Assembly (NCBI GenBank): GCA_026414805.1
Contig: JAOAIH010000020.1
Span: 1-46,268 of the forward strand
DNA length: 46,268 nt
Direction: 5' to 3'
Origin: Spirochaetota bacterium
GTDB lineage: Bacteria; Spirochaetota; UBA4802; UB4802
Part shown: positions 26,789 to 36,017 of the stretch, in pieces
Layout: each line of letters starts with the position of its first letter
Position numbering within the stretch: position 1 is the stretch's first letter
Position numbers and translations under genes: made by a program
Notes under the pieces: model-generated
Database searches by the model: none
What the model saw: the letters and a program-made list of their open reading frames with translations, nothing else
What the model was told of the DNA's origin: nothing

Positions 26789-29302
26789 TCACCGTATTAC
26801 ATTATCTATAGATTCAAGTATATCTTCATCTTTTTTTTTCATTTTCTTTAAAATCTGTTCCTTTTGCTTTTCAGATACATTGATGTGAGGTAATTTTGTT
26901 GTGGGCAATGTACTGCCACTTGCACATTTGCTACACTCTTCCTGTGGCTCGGTGCCGGGTATAAAAAGCTCATCAATTACTTTTTTACAATAATATGATG
27001 GCAATAGCCCTGATTCAGCGCACACTTTTGCAGTAGTAATATTCCCATACGCAGCAAACTCCAGCACTGGCTCCTTTTGCAGTGCACAGCTCATATAATC
27101 ACCCCACACCGGTGCAACAACCGCACCACCAGATTGCCCTGGCCCAAGCGACAACCCTTTGCCATCATATCCCATCCATATTCCGGTGACAAGTTGCGGG
27201 GTAAATCCTACAAACCATGCATCGCGAAAGTTACTGGTAGTACCAGTTTTGCCTGCAACAGGTCTTCCAATGGCAGCTGCCCGTCCGGTACCTGATGAAA
27301 TGACTGATTGCATGAGGCTAATCACTATACGTGTTGCTTCAGGAGGCACTATCTGTATTGAGCCATCTTTTTCTTGCTCAGCAAGTTCTGCCATAATTTC
27401 TTCTTCTGGATTATAAATGATTTTGCCAGTTTTATCCTGTACATAGCGTATTGTGTATGGAATAACATTTTTTCCATTATTAGCAATAATAGCGTATGCA
27501 CGCGACAACTCAAATGGACTGACCTCAAATGAACCAAGTGCAATAGAAAAATTGCGTGGAACTCTCTCTTTCAATTCATTGCGAGATATTTTCAATAATT
27601 TTGCAAAGTAATCGAGCACCGTATCAATACCTAAGGCATCAGCAATACGTACCGACACAACGTTGATGGACAACGCAAGTGCACGCCGCAGTGTCACAAG
27701 CCCGTAATATTCACCTTCGTAATTCTCGGGTATCCAGTCCCCACCTTCTAAGTCAAGATACAAAACTGGCGAATCCATAATGGTGGTGGCTGCGGTGAAT
27801 TTTTTTGAATCAATTGCTGCAGTGTACAAAAGCGGTTTAATTGCCGAGCCAGCTTGCCGCCTTGACTGCATTACACGGTTAAGCTGATTGGTGCTTGTAA
27901 AATCGCTTCCGCCAACCATTGCTTCAACATAGCCATTTGTTGGATTGATTGAAATAAGGCAGCCTTCCACATTCATAAATTCCTTTTGATCCCAGCTGCC
28001 TTCAAAATACTGCTGCAAAATATCTTCTATGCTATCAAGACCTGTTATTAAGTTTAGGGCTTGCAGTTCCCACAGAAGGCCATCTTTCATATACCGGTTA
28101 AATTTGCGCTTTTCAGCTGACCCGCTTTCTTTTATTGGTGGTAGCCCAAACATCATATTCAATAAATTTACTTCATCAGCAAAGCGGTTTGATATGTACT
28201 CGTCATTGTCAAATGTCAGGCTGCGCGATATAACTGTTTGCTTTTCTACAGCCTCTTTCAACAGCTTTTGTGCACACTGCTGCTTATCAACATCTAACGT
28301 AGTGTACACAGTAAGCCCGTCTTCGTACACTGCCTTTTCACCAAACTTTGCAACTAATATACGGCGTATGTGCTCGGTAAACCACGGCGCTTTGTTCACA
28401 CGCGATGACCATGCAGTCATGGTTGGTGGCAAATCGTTAATGTAGGCAAGATAATCCGGCCAAAAATCTAGATATGCCTTCTCAGCCTGTTGCACAGTGA
28501 TATACCCCATATCTACCATCTTGGCAAGTGCTACTCTGTGGCGCTCCATTGAAAGGCGCGGATTTTTTAATGGCGATAGTACATTGGGAGCAGACGGCAG
28601 TGTGGCAAGCAAGCTGCATTCAGCTAAATTTAAATCCCACACATGCTTGCCAAAATAAAATTTGGCTGCTGATTCAACACCGTATGTTCCATGCCCCAAA
28701 AAAATCTGATTGAGATACATTTCCATAATCTCATTTTTTGTGTAAAACATCTCAATCATGAGCGAAATAAATGCTTCCTTTACCTTGCGGTATATGGATC
28801 GCTCCCCTGATGTAAGCAATATCTTGGCAAGCTGTTGCGTGATGGTGCTTCCACCCTGCTTAACGCGTCCCGAAACAAGGTTAACAAAAAAAGCTCTCAC
28901 AATACCTTTGGGATTTATCCCAAAGTGCTCATAAAATTCATTATCTTCCATTGCAATGAATGCCTGCACAACATACGGTGGTATTCGTTTAAGAGGTACT
29001 ACTTCACGCTTTTCTTTGAAAAATTCTGCTATTAGCACGTTATTCTTGTCATATATCTTTGTTGTCTGATATGGGGTGTAATGTGCAAGTGCCCTCACTT
29101 TATAAAAATCTATAATGAGAATAACAATAAATGCTATGATGGCACCCACAACAAGACCAATAAGTATCGGTCGGATGTTACCAAAGCGCAACTCCAGTGC
29201 ATATATAATATCCTCAAAAAAATTAACAATGCGTGTAAAAAAATCACCTGTAGAAGAGTATGATTTTTTACTGAATGTTCTGTTCAACTGGTATCGCCGC
29301 AT
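26789..29302 (-). CDS. Bifunctional penicillin-binding protein 1A
   Basis: About 837 aa. A cytoplasmic tail, one membrane helix (45-65) and a periplasmic part with two domains. The glycosyltransferase domain shows AMEDNEFYEHFGINPKGIVR, GGSTITQQLAKILL and EMYLNQIFLGHGTYGVE. The transpeptidase domain has QAGSAIKPLLYTAAI (SxxK), ALSINVVSVRIA (SxN) and AGKTGTTSNFRDAWFVGFTP (KTG). It polymerises and crosslinks peptidoglycan. The C-terminus carries a Cys-rich patch (CAESGLLPSYYC ... EECSKC). It fits the nearby dapF, amidase and GerMN genes as an envelope block. Confidence 0.9.
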   Translation of the reverse strand: MRRYQLNRTFSKKSYSSTGDFFTRIVNFFEDIIYALELRFGNIRPILIGLVVGAIIAFIVILIIDFYKVRALAHYTPYQTTKIYDKNNVLIAEFFKEKREVVPLKRIPPYVVQAFIAMEDNEFYEHFGINPKGIVRAFFVNLVSGRVKQGGSTITQQLAKILLTSGERSIYRKVKEAFISLMIEMFYTKNEIMEMYLNQIFLGHGTYGVESAAKFYFGKHVWDLNLAECSLLATLPSAPNVLSPLKNPRLSMERHRVALAKMVDMGYITVQQAEKAYLDFWPDYLAYINDLPPTMTAWSSRVNKAPWFTEHIRRILVAKFGEKAVYEDGLTVYTTLDVDKQQCAQKLLKEAVEKQTVISRSLTFDNDEYISNRFADEVNLLNMMFGLPPIKESGSAEKRKFNRYMKDGLLWELQALNLITGLDSIEDILQQYFEGSWDQKEFMNVEGCLISINPTNGYVEAMVGGSDFTSTNQLNRVMQSRRQAGSAIKPLLYTAAIDSKKFTAATTIMDSPVLYLDLEGGDWIPENYEGEYYGLVTLRRALALSINVVSVRIADALGIDTVLDYFAKLLKISRNELKERVPRNFSIALGSFEVSPFELSRAYAIIANNGKNVIPYTIRYVQDKTGKIIYNPEEEIMAELAEQEKDGSIQIVPPEATRIVISLMQSVISSGTGRAAAIGRPVAGKTGTTSNFRDAWFVGFTPQLVTGIWMGYDGKGLSLGPGQSGGAVVAPVWGDYMSCALQKEPVLEFAAYGNITTAKVCAESGLLPSYYCKKVIDELFIPGTEPQEECSKCASGSTLPTTKLPHINVSEKQKEQILKKMKKKDEDILESIDNVIR

Positions 29303-29430
29303 GATATATATACACACAGTACAACAAAATTAGTATGGAATAAACAAAGTTTAACCTTTCAAGCAAGTCAACACATTATTGCAACAATTTTTTTATTTTC
29401 ATGAAACTAATGCACAGCTTAAACATTTTC

Positions 29431-29459
29431 TTGACACAATACAGGCAGTAGTGTACATG
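29431..29459 (+). promoter_or_regulatory. Candidate promoter of dapF
   Basis: TTGACA at 29431-29436, 17 bases, then TACATG at 29454-29459. The -35 is perfect, the -10 is weak. It lies 41 bases upstream of the dapF ATG, and AGGTGA is the ribosome binding site. Confidence 0.4.
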
Positions 29460-29500
29460 TTTATGGCGAAAGCTCATAGTAAAAATGCATAGGTGACTAT

Positions 29501-30334
29501 ATGATACCTTTTACTAAACTCCATGGCATTGGCAACGATTATATTTACATAAACGCTATACAACATCCAATAAAAAATCCAAAGAAACTAGCACAAGCCA
29601 TGAGCAACCGCCATTTTGGGGTTGGCGCTGATGGGCTGATTTTAATTTTGCCTTCTCAAAAGGCTGATTTCAGGATGCGCATGTTCAATGCTGACGGTAG
29701 CGAAGCCGAAATGTGTGGAAATGGAATCCGTGCATTTGCAAAATATGTGTACGATCATAAATTGACAAAAAAGACACATATATCCATTGAAACATTAGCC
29801 GGCATAAAATATGTACAGTGCACTGTGAAAAAAGGCAAAGTACACACTGTCACAGTGGATATGGGGGAACCAATACTTCTGCGTGATAAAATTCCCATGA
29901 TTGGCAATCCCGGAACAGTTATAGAGGAAGAAATACATGTTGACGGTGTAAAATTTGCAATCACAGCAGTTTCCATGGGTAACCCGCATGTTGTAATATA
30001 TGTTGAAGACGTTAAAAATTTTCCTGTGGAAAAATACGGGCCCATGATAGAAAATCATGAGCTTTTTCCCAAACGCACCAACGTTGAATTTGTACAGATA
30101 GTCAATGAAAAGGAAGTGATACAGCGAACATGGGAGCGTGGCAGTGGCGAAACACTAGCTTGCGGCACAGGAGCCTCGGCAGTGACGGTAGCGGGAGTTC
30201 TCACCAAGAAGACAGCACGAAAATTAAAAGTCCATCTTTCAGGTGGTGACCTTACAATAGAGTGGAAAGAAAAGGACAATCATGTGTATCTGACTGGCCC
30301 TGCTGAGGAAGTATTTGAAGGAGTATGGCCGTAA
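29501..30334 (+). CDS. dapF: Diaminopimelate epimerase
   Basis: A 277-aa enzyme converting LL- to meso-diaminopimelate for peptidoglycan and lysine. Both active-site cysteines are seen: Cys72 in AEMCGNGIRAFAKYV and Cys221 in SGETLACGTGASAV. N-terminal TKLHGIGNDYIYI and HFGVGADGLILI are family hallmarks. AGGTGA precedes the ATG. Full length and undamaged. Confidence 0.95.
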   Translation: MIPFTKLHGIGNDYIYINAIQHPIKNPKKLAQAMSNRHFGVGADGLILILPSQKADFRMRMFNADGSEAEMCGNGIRAFAKYVYDHKLTKKTHISIETLAGIKYVQCTVKKGKVHTVTVDMGEPILLRDKIPMIGNPGTVIEEEIHVDGVKFAITAVSMGNPHVVIYVEDVKNFPVEKYGPMIENHELFPKRTNVEFVQIVNEKEVIQRTWERGSGETLACGTGASAVTVAGVLTKKTARKLKVHLSGGDLTIEWKEKDNHVYLTGPAEEVFEGVWP

Positions 30335-30357
30335 GTAAAAATAATTGAGAGTGCTCT

Positions 30358-31005
30358 TTACCACAGATTTTTACCGTACACTCCATGTTCAAGGAGCACT
30401 ACTTTAGTAATTCCCTGAATATTTCGGCTTATTGTCTGTTCTAGTGCTTTATTAAATGCCTTGAATGAATCTGGGATATACGGCACCTGTCCTTCAATTG
30501 TTCCAAGCTCACAATCTATTATGCAGGTAGTATCATAAAACCATATATGACGCACAACAATATCAACAGGGGCAATAGCCCGCGTGTTTTCAAATTCTGA
30601 CCCTTCTGCAACTAATTTCACAAGCCTTCGTACTTTACCCTCATTATCTTTTGGCAATGATACCAGCCGTGTTTCCTTCAGGATTGATTTTGCATCAAGG
30701 TCAGCAACAAATATATCAATAGTATCCCGTGTATCAAGCGCAGGCAATGAAGGGTAAATGTCAAAAATGCTTTTATCAGTAAGGATTGAAATTGCAGCAT
30801 AATCAATAATGCATACAATACTTATAACGAGCAATAGTATGCGGTACCGTTTTTTTGTGTCAACCGGTGGATTTGCTATCAGTGCAATACAATCCTCACA
30901 ATAGCGTTTACATTTTTCAGTATACGTTCTGTACAAAAGAACTGCTTTTGCCCCAACCTTTTTTAAAACATCTGTAATTTCCTTAAACGAAAATTTATTT
31001 TTCAT
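30358..31005 (-). CDS. Membrane protein with GerMN-like domain
   Basis: A 215-aa protein with a Cys-containing cytoplasmic N-terminal part, one membrane helix (ILLLVISIVCIIDYAAISIL) and an external domain. The domain shows IDIFVADLD, then KVRRLVKLVAEGSEF, FYDTTCIIDCELG and a final ISRNIQGITKVVLLEHGVYG, the order and spacing of the GerMN fold found in spore germination and envelope lipoproteins. The match is by pattern, so the name is tentative. It lies downstream of the amidase on the same strand, 111 bases apart. Confidence 0.6.
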   Translation of the reverse strand: MKNKFSFKEITDVLKKVGAKAVLLYRTYTEKCKRYCEDCIALIANPPVDTKKRYRILLLVISIVCIIDYAAISILTDKSIFDIYPSLPALDTRDTIDIFVADLDAKSILKETRLVSLPKDNEGKVRRLVKLVAEGSEFENTRAIAPVDIVVRHIWFYDTTCIIDCELGTIEGQVPYIPDSFKAFNKALEQTISRNIQGITKVVLLEHGVYGKNLW

Positions 31006-31116
31006 ACTAAGTTATCCCGTAACAGTTATATTATACATACACAATGCAACATACCCTCTTTAAGCAGTAAGGTTTTGCGTTTCATAGTAATACTGCACAG
31101 TAACTATCGCACACGC

Positions 31117-32310
31117 TCATTTATTCAATATTGTTGTGTTGTAGGCATCAATAAAGTTCACAATGCCTTCAGTTATTCCATACGCAAGCTTTTTTTGGTA
31201 ATTTTTATTGGTTAAATAACTTTTTTCCTTTGGATTGGTGATATAGCCAACTTCAACCAAAGCTGACGGCATAAGGCAACCGCGCAATACAAAAAAATCA
31301 GCCTTTTTTACACCCTTGGATTTAAATTCAGTAATATTTCTGTCAAGGCCTTTTTGAATTGCGAAAGCAAGCATTGAACTTTCCTTTTGTATCTGTGTGG
31401 TAAGCATAAGCGCTTCAATAAAATCAACATCGCTGTATCGCTTTCGCTTCTCAGGGGATTCAAACACAATGACATTATTTTCAAGCACAGCAGTTGTACG
31501 CGCCTCCTCATTGGATGGATTCTGTGATAGAAAATACGTTTCAAAACCTGAGATTTTACTTACCACTGCTGCGTTGCAGTGGACGCTAATAAATATTCCA
31601 TTGACACCTTTTTTAAGTAGCCTGTTTGCAATCTCGGTGCGCTGTCCTAATTCAAGAAATTTATCCGTGGTACGGGTCATCATCACTTCAATGCCAGGCA
31701 GCTTTTTTTGAAGTTGCAGTGCAACCTCCCTTGCAATTTGTAGTGTGAGCACTTTTTCTTTGATCCCACCTTTGCCTATGGCTCCAGGATCTTTGCCTCC
31801 ATGCCCTGCATCTATCACAATAAATCCAATAGCATCTTTAGTTACTGGCATTGGTGTGGTTTCTTTTTGTTTTTCTTCAACTCCCGCCACCTTTTCAATG
31901 ACAATAGTATTGCCCAGTACTGAAACTACATGACTTTGCATAAGGCTTTGTATCATTGGCAACGCAATATCAAGAGGAATCATAACTTCACCCTGCACAC
32001 GAGTGACAGGGTAGTCACTGCGCAATAACAAATCACCAGCCAGTGCAACTGACATGCCCACAGTGTAAATGGTAAATCGTGGACCACGCATTAGTTTGCC
32101 ACGCTGCAATATTACATCAAATGACGATTGCACTGGTAGAAGCGTGCGTATGTCATATTCGGATATATATGCATAACTGGAAATATGCTTTACCGGCAGT
32201 GTGATGCTGTTGTCAGAATAACCAGGCACATACAAAAGTATAATAGCACTACCTAAAAGAATAATGACACAGCGCACCATACATTTGGCTATGTGTTGGG
32301 GATATTTCAT
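31117..32310 (-). CDS. N-acetylmuramoyl-L-alanine amidase (Amidase_3)
   Basis: A 397-aa exported zinc amidase that cuts the bond between MurNAc and the stem peptide during cell separation. A hydrophobic N-terminus (VRCVIILLGSAIILLYV) gives export or anchoring. Residues about 30-150 form an AMIN-like or copper-amine-oxidase-like N-terminal domain, and the catalytic part starts at IGFIVIDAGHGGKDPGAIGK, with the other zinc/catalytic residues in FISVHCNA and SALVEVGYITNPKE. It starts 6 bases after the pgsA stop, which suggests an operon pgsA-amidase. Confidence 0.9.
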   Translation of the reverse strand: MKYPQHIAKCMVRCVIILLGSAIILLYVPGYSDNSITLPVKHISSYAYISEYDIRTLLPVQSSFDVILQRGKLMRGPRFTIYTVGMSVALAGDLLLRSDYPVTRVQGEVMIPLDIALPMIQSLMQSHVVSVLGNTIVIEKVAGVEEKQKETTPMPVTKDAIGFIVIDAGHGGKDPGAIGKGGIKEKVLTLQIAREVALQLQKKLPGIEVMMTRTTDKFLELGQRTEIANRLLKKGVNGIFISVHCNAAVVSKISGFETYFLSQNPSNEEARTTAVLENNVIVFESPEKRKRYSDVDFIEALMLTTQIQKESSMLAFAIQKGLDRNITEFKSKGVKKADFFVLRGCLMPSALVEVGYITNPKEKSYLTNKNYQKKLAYGITEGIVNFIDAYNTTILNK

Positions 32311-32327
32311 TGGTGAGTTGTACGGTA

Positions 32328-32918
32328 CTATCGCTTACCTGTAAAGTAAATTTTGGAATATATTCGCCAGTTAGCAACTGATGATAGAATAACCAAGAGC
32401 AAGACCACCAGCAACGAAATCTGCTGCAAAGTATATCCTGCTATGGTAGTGGAAGGGTTAATAATAAAAATTAATCCGCAGACTCCCATTACAACTACCA
32501 TACATTTACCAGCAAAGCTTGGCCGTACCTGAATATCATGCTTATAAAAAAGATAAAAACCAACAATAACATGGAAAATATCGCGAATGAGGATAACAAT
32601 AATCATCCACAAAGGGAATTGCCTGAAAAAATAGAGTGTGGTTGCAATAACGAAAATAACACATTTATCAGCTAGTGGGTCTAAAAATTGTCCCAACCGT
32701 GATACCTGATGAAGCATGCGTGCCAGAATGCCATCAATAAAATCAGATATTGCAATTATTATATAGACAGCAAGTGCAAGTTTACCATACCACAGCTCAC
32801 CGGTTGTTTTTTCATAATACAGCGCACCCGTAACCACAGGTGCCAGAATTACCCGCACCACCGTTATTAAGTTTGACCAAGTTGCCACACGCCCTTCAAA
32901 TAAATCGGTAATTTTCAT
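32328..32918 (-). CDS. CDP-alcohol phosphatidyltransferase (PgsA-like)
   Basis: A 196-aa integral membrane enzyme, most likely phosphatidylglycerophosphate synthase. The CDP-alcohol motif D59-x2-D62-G-x2-A-R-x8-G-x3-D80-x3-D84 is complete (SDFIDGILARMLHQVSRLGQ, then FLDPLAD). Several hydrophobic helices follow. The ATG at 32918 is preferred to the in-frame TTG at 32930. Its TAG stop is part of a GCGATAG motif. Glycerol-phosphate versus serine or inositol specificity cannot be settled from sequence. Confidence 0.85.
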   Translation of the reverse strand: MKITDLFEGRVATWSNLITVVRVILAPVVTGALYYEKTTGELWYGKLALAVYIIIAISDFIDGILARMLHQVSRLGQFLDPLADKCVIFVIATTLYFFRQFPLWMIIVILIRDIFHVIVGFYLFYKHDIQVRPSFAGKCMVVVMGVCGLIFIINPSTTIAGYTLQQISLLVVLLLVILSSVANWRIYSKIYFTGKR

Positions 32919-33164
32919 TGTTGTAACCAATCATCGCCATGTAGTTGTTAATATAATCAAATCCATGCGTAAGACCGTCAAGTTAAATTCTTACAAAGAT
33001 TTCCTCTTTAAAAGTTTATTGACGAAATACTATTGATTGCAGATATAACTACATTCATACTATTTTTTGGCGATAGTTACTTAAATATTGACCATTTCCT
33101 TAGCAAAAGTTGTACAAAGTTGCTGTGCAAAACTGAATGTATGAAAATATTCTCAAGCAATAGT

Positions 33165-33336
33165 TATTCTGAGTTCGACTCAGGATCTATTACATATTGC
33201 GTCATCACCAATCCCAATTTTTTATTGGGACAGGCTGTCATCCTGAACTCGACTCAGAATCCATTACACATTGTGTCATCCTGAACTCGATTCAGGATCT
33301 AAATGAAGAGATCCCGGACCAAGTCTGGGATGACGA
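33165..33336. repeat. REP-like palindrome cluster
   Basis: Several copies of a TCATCCTGAACTCGAYTCAGGATC-type palindrome (33165-33190 as TTCTGAGTTCGACTCAGG, 33238-33260, 33276-33299) plus a diverged ATCCCGGACCAAGTCTGGGA unit (33311-33330) and a stem of CCCAATTTTTTATTGGG (33214-33230). They fill the middle of the 522-base spacer between pgsA and the SH3 lipoprotein. The remaining spacer holds a GCGATAG copy at 33070 and no gene. Confidence 0.75.
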
Positions 33337-33440
33337 TGGTGTAGGATTTTTTATCAATTTTGGATAACATTAGACGTACAATTCCATTTGACGCACACGA
33401 TAACAGACGATAAACTATATTGTCAAAGGAGCAATAATTC

Positions 33441-34199
33441 ATGAAGAAGCACTATCACATATATTTTTTTATGAGTATTATTCTCATTGTAACCCAGTGT
33501 AGTAAATCAAACAATGATATTAATATTACTACCAAAACACCAAAAGCCGTTGTGATAAACGACAATACATCAGTGCGTATCGATCCACATATCTTTTCAT
33601 CAAGAGTAACAACCGTTAATAAAGGCACAATAGTTACAATAATTGATATTTCAAAAGAAAAGCAGTGGGTAGGCGGTCAAATAGATCATTGGTACAAAGT
33701 TAAGCTTTCTAATTCAATAAAGGGATGGATATTTGGTTCATCACTGGCATTACAAATAGATGCATCAGATGCTGCCATTGAACGCTACGTTAACAGCCTG
33801 TGGAAAAAAGAAGCTGAAATAGTACGAAAAGATATTGCTGGCAAATGGTGGAGTGTCAACAAAAGTGGTGATTTTACCGAACATGCCCTTGAACTGTATC
33901 CTGATGGGTCTTACAAATCATACAGGAAAGGCACCAAAGGAATTGAAGGGAGTTACTCACTTAATTTTAGGACAAGTGAAGTAATTTTTTTAGATGGCAC
34001 AAGTTTTGGGAAAAATCTATATTTCATTAAACGGGGCAATTCATATCAGCTTTCCGATGGATTGCAGGATACAAAACTACAATTTAAAAAAATAGCCGAA
34101 TATAAAGATTCAATGCCAAATATCGCTCCTGAAACAACCGTACAGGATTCACAGGAAGGTACACTTCAAAATGATAGCACAGAAAATCCGAATCAATAA
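33441..34199 (+). CDS. SH3-domain lipoprotein
   Basis: A 252-aa exported protein. The signal MKKHYHIYFFMSIILIVTQ and Cys20 form a lipobox. Residues about 35-105 match a bacterial SH3 domain (VVINDNTSVRIDPHIFSSRV, then WYKVKLSNSIKGWIFGSSL), which often binds cell-wall peptides. A second, strand-rich domain (ELYPDGSYKSYRKGTKGIEG, then SYSLNFRTSEVIFLDG) resembles lipocalin-like stress sensors. A Gln/Asn/Thr-rich tail follows. AAAGGAG precedes the ATG. Its 3' end overlaps the pseudouridine synthase gene by 29 bases. Confidence 0.75.
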   Translation: MKKHYHIYFFMSIILIVTQCSKSNNDINITTKTPKAVVINDNTSVRIDPHIFSSRVTTVNKGTIVTIIDISKEKQWVGGQIDHWYKVKLSNSIKGWIFGSSLALQIDASDAAIERYVNSLWKKEAEIVRKDIAGKWWSVNKSGDFTEHALELYPDGSYKSYRKGTKGIEGSYSLNFRTSEVIFLDGTSFGKNLYFIKRGNSYQLSDGLQDTKLQFKKIAEYKDSMPNIAPETTVQDSQEGTLQNDSTENPNQ

Positions 34200-34899
34200 A
34201 TACTGCTCATTGTGTGGATTGGGTTCACGTAGAAAAACTGAAGAAATTATAAAAAAAGGATTGATATACATCAATGGTCACCCCATGACCGACTTGTCCT
34301 ATCAAGTTGATGTTGCCAACGACATTGTTATGTATAAAGGTAGGGTAATAACGCCTGTGCAGCAATATCACTATCTGGTACTCAATAAACCTAAAGGGTA
34401 TGTTACCACAACAAAGGATGAGCGCAACCGCCCTACAGTATTGCAACTGATTCCCGAGCATTACAAGGCAGAAGGGACATTCCCAGTGGGCAGGCTTGAT
34501 AAAGACACCCAAGGCTTGCTGCTATTTACCAATGATGGTGAGCTTGCTTATAAACTAACTCATCCACGCTTTAAAGTGCCAAAAACATACCAGGCAACGC
34601 TAGACCGCCCATTGCGTGATGACCATAAAATAGCACTAGAACATGGCATTGAACTGTATGGTACATATACACTCCCTGCAACAATTATTCCTGTCAATGA
34701 TGAATGGACAATAGTTACCATAACAATCACTGAAGGGAAAAAGCGGCAGGTGCGTATGATGTTTGCAATGTTAGGATATGAGGTTTTAGACCTGATACGC
34801 ATCCAATATGGACCCATTACACTTGGGAATCTGCCAAAAGGCAAATATAGGGTGCTTTCAAAACAAGAAATACAAAAATTAAAATCCGCAATCAATTAA
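34171..34899 (+). CDS. RluB-type pseudouridine synthase
   Basis: A 242-aa enzyme converting a uridine of 23S rRNA to pseudouridine. An N-terminal S4 RNA-binding domain (RINKYCSLCGLGSRRKTEEI) is followed by the synthase core LVLNKPKGYVTTTKDE, the catalytic Asp110 in GTFPVGRLDKDTQGLLLFTN and EGKKRQVRMMFAMLG. The protein is full length for RluB/RsuA types. Starting at 34171 keeps the S4 domain complete; the preceding lipoprotein gene overlaps it, so translation is probably coupled. Confidence 0.9.
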   Translation: MIAQKIRINKYCSLCGLGSRRKTEEIIKKGLIYINGHPMTDLSYQVDVANDIVMYKGRVITPVQQYHYLVLNKPKGYVTTTKDERNRPTVLQLIPEHYKAEGTFPVGRLDKDTQGLLLFTNDGELAYKLTHPRFKVPKTYQATLDRPLRDDHKIALEHGIELYGTYTLPATIIPVNDEWTIVTITITEGKKRQVRMMFAMLGYEVLDLIRIQYGPITLGNLPKGKYRVLSKQEIQKLKSAIN

Positions 34900-34982
34900 T
34901 TCCTTAATACACATTTCCTTTTTTGACGATAAAAATATTACTACACGCTATATTATCTTTATCATAGAAGGTCTTGTCATCT

Positions 34983-35537
34983 ATGCAGAACTTTGACTTT
35001 TACTCAAATAATAAAAATCCCTATTTAGACTATAATGCCCAGGATTTTGGCGATTATACTTTACCACAGAATTATACAGCACATACCAGGTCTTTTTCGC
35101 AGAAAAAAGCACACAGGATGCTTACAATAATTATCGCACTCATAATAATGTCATTTACCGCTGGACTTGTAGTAGGCATTAAATTTGCAGGTGGCCAAAG
35201 CAAGGCAATTATTGACCCTCATACTAAAGTAGCATTACACAATGCAGCACAAAAAGCAAAAACCTTAGTGCAGCCTCAACAAAAGCCGCAATTCTCAAAA
35301 TCTGAATATCCCTATGCAATTAAAATAGGAAATTATTTTACAAAGGATGAGGCCACTGCGCTGGCAGAAAAATTGAGTAAAACAGGACAGCGTATTATTG
35401 TTTCTAAAAATAAAGACCAATACACTGTATATGCAGGTCCATATACCTCACTACAAGATGCAAAAAAATCATTGAAATTAATTACTGCACAATTCAAAAA
35501 TGGCAACTTTAGTAATGTTATTATACTTAAACGCTGA
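34983..35537 (+). CDS. SPOR-domain membrane protein
   Basis: A 184-aa protein. The ATG at 34983 has AGAAGG 11 bases upstream and is preferred over the TTG at 34974. It has a polar cytoplasmic N-terminus, one membrane helix (LTIIIALIIMSFTAGLVVGI) and a C-terminal SPOR domain (PYAIKIGNYFTKDEATALAE, then YTVYAGPYTSLQDAKKSL). SPOR domains bind denuded glycan strands at division septa, the product of amidases like that at 31117. A role in cell division is likely. Confidence 0.8.
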   Translation: MQNFDFYSNNKNPYLDYNAQDFGDYTLPQNYTAHTRSFSQKKAHRMLTIIIALIIMSFTAGLVVGIKFAGGQSKAIIDPHTKVALHNAAQKAKTLVQPQQKPQFSKSEYPYAIKIGNYFTKDEATALAEKLSKTGQRIIVSKNKDQYTVYAGPYTSLQDAKKSLKLITAQFKNGNFSNVIILKR

Positions 35538-35543
35538 TCTGTA

Positions 35544-36017
35544 ATGAATGTAACAATCCGAAAAGCTACCAGCCATGATGCAGAACATATTCTGGCATTG
35601 ATTTCCCCCTATGTAAAAAAGGGCATTCTTCTGCCAAGGAGCAAAGAGGAAATTGAAAACAGCAGTGATTCTTTTACAGTTGCTATCGCCCAAAAAAAAA
35701 TTATAGGTGTTATCTCCCATTACAAATATAACAACAAACTTTTTGAAATACGCTCTCTGGCAGTACAAAGCAGGTATCATCACAAAGGCATTGGCAGACA
35801 GCTTGTAGAGTATGCAGTTACTGATATTCTACTGCATCATAAAGATGCAAAGATTTTTTGCCTTACCTACTCACCTACTTTTTTTAAAAAAGCAGGATTT
35901 ATGACAGTTGCTAAAGAAACGCTTCCGGATAAAATATGGAAAGATTGTCAGTATTGTAAGCATAGAGACAATTGTACTGAAACTGCAATGGTGTATGTAA
36001 CGCGCTCAAGGAGTTGA
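35544..36017 (+). CDS. ArgA-like GNAT N-acetyltransferase
   Basis: A 157-aa acetyltransferase of the short N-acetylglutamate synthase-like type. GILLPRSKEEIEN, IRSLAVQSRYHHKGIGRQLV (the acetyl-CoA loop) and FCLTYSPTFFKKAGF are seen. The C-terminal LPDKIWKDCQYCKHRDNC has the conserved Cys set of this group. It would start arginine synthesis by acetylating glutamate. It follows the SPOR gene by 6 bases, and its stop overlaps the convergent gene by 12 bases. The specific substrate is inferred from similarity to stand-alone ArgA-type GNATs. Confidence 0.8.
   Translation: MNVTIRKATSHDAEHILALISPYVKKGILLPRSKEEIENSSDSFTVAIAQKKIIGVISHYKYNNKLFEIRSLAVQSRYHHKGIGRQLVEYAVTDILLHHKDAKIFCLTYSPTFFKKAGFMTVAKETLPDKIWKDCQYCKHRDNCTETAMVYVTRSRS

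Noticed and set aside
33033-33284. 83-codon frame in the pgsA spacer
   Set aside because: It covers the REP palindromes and has no family features.
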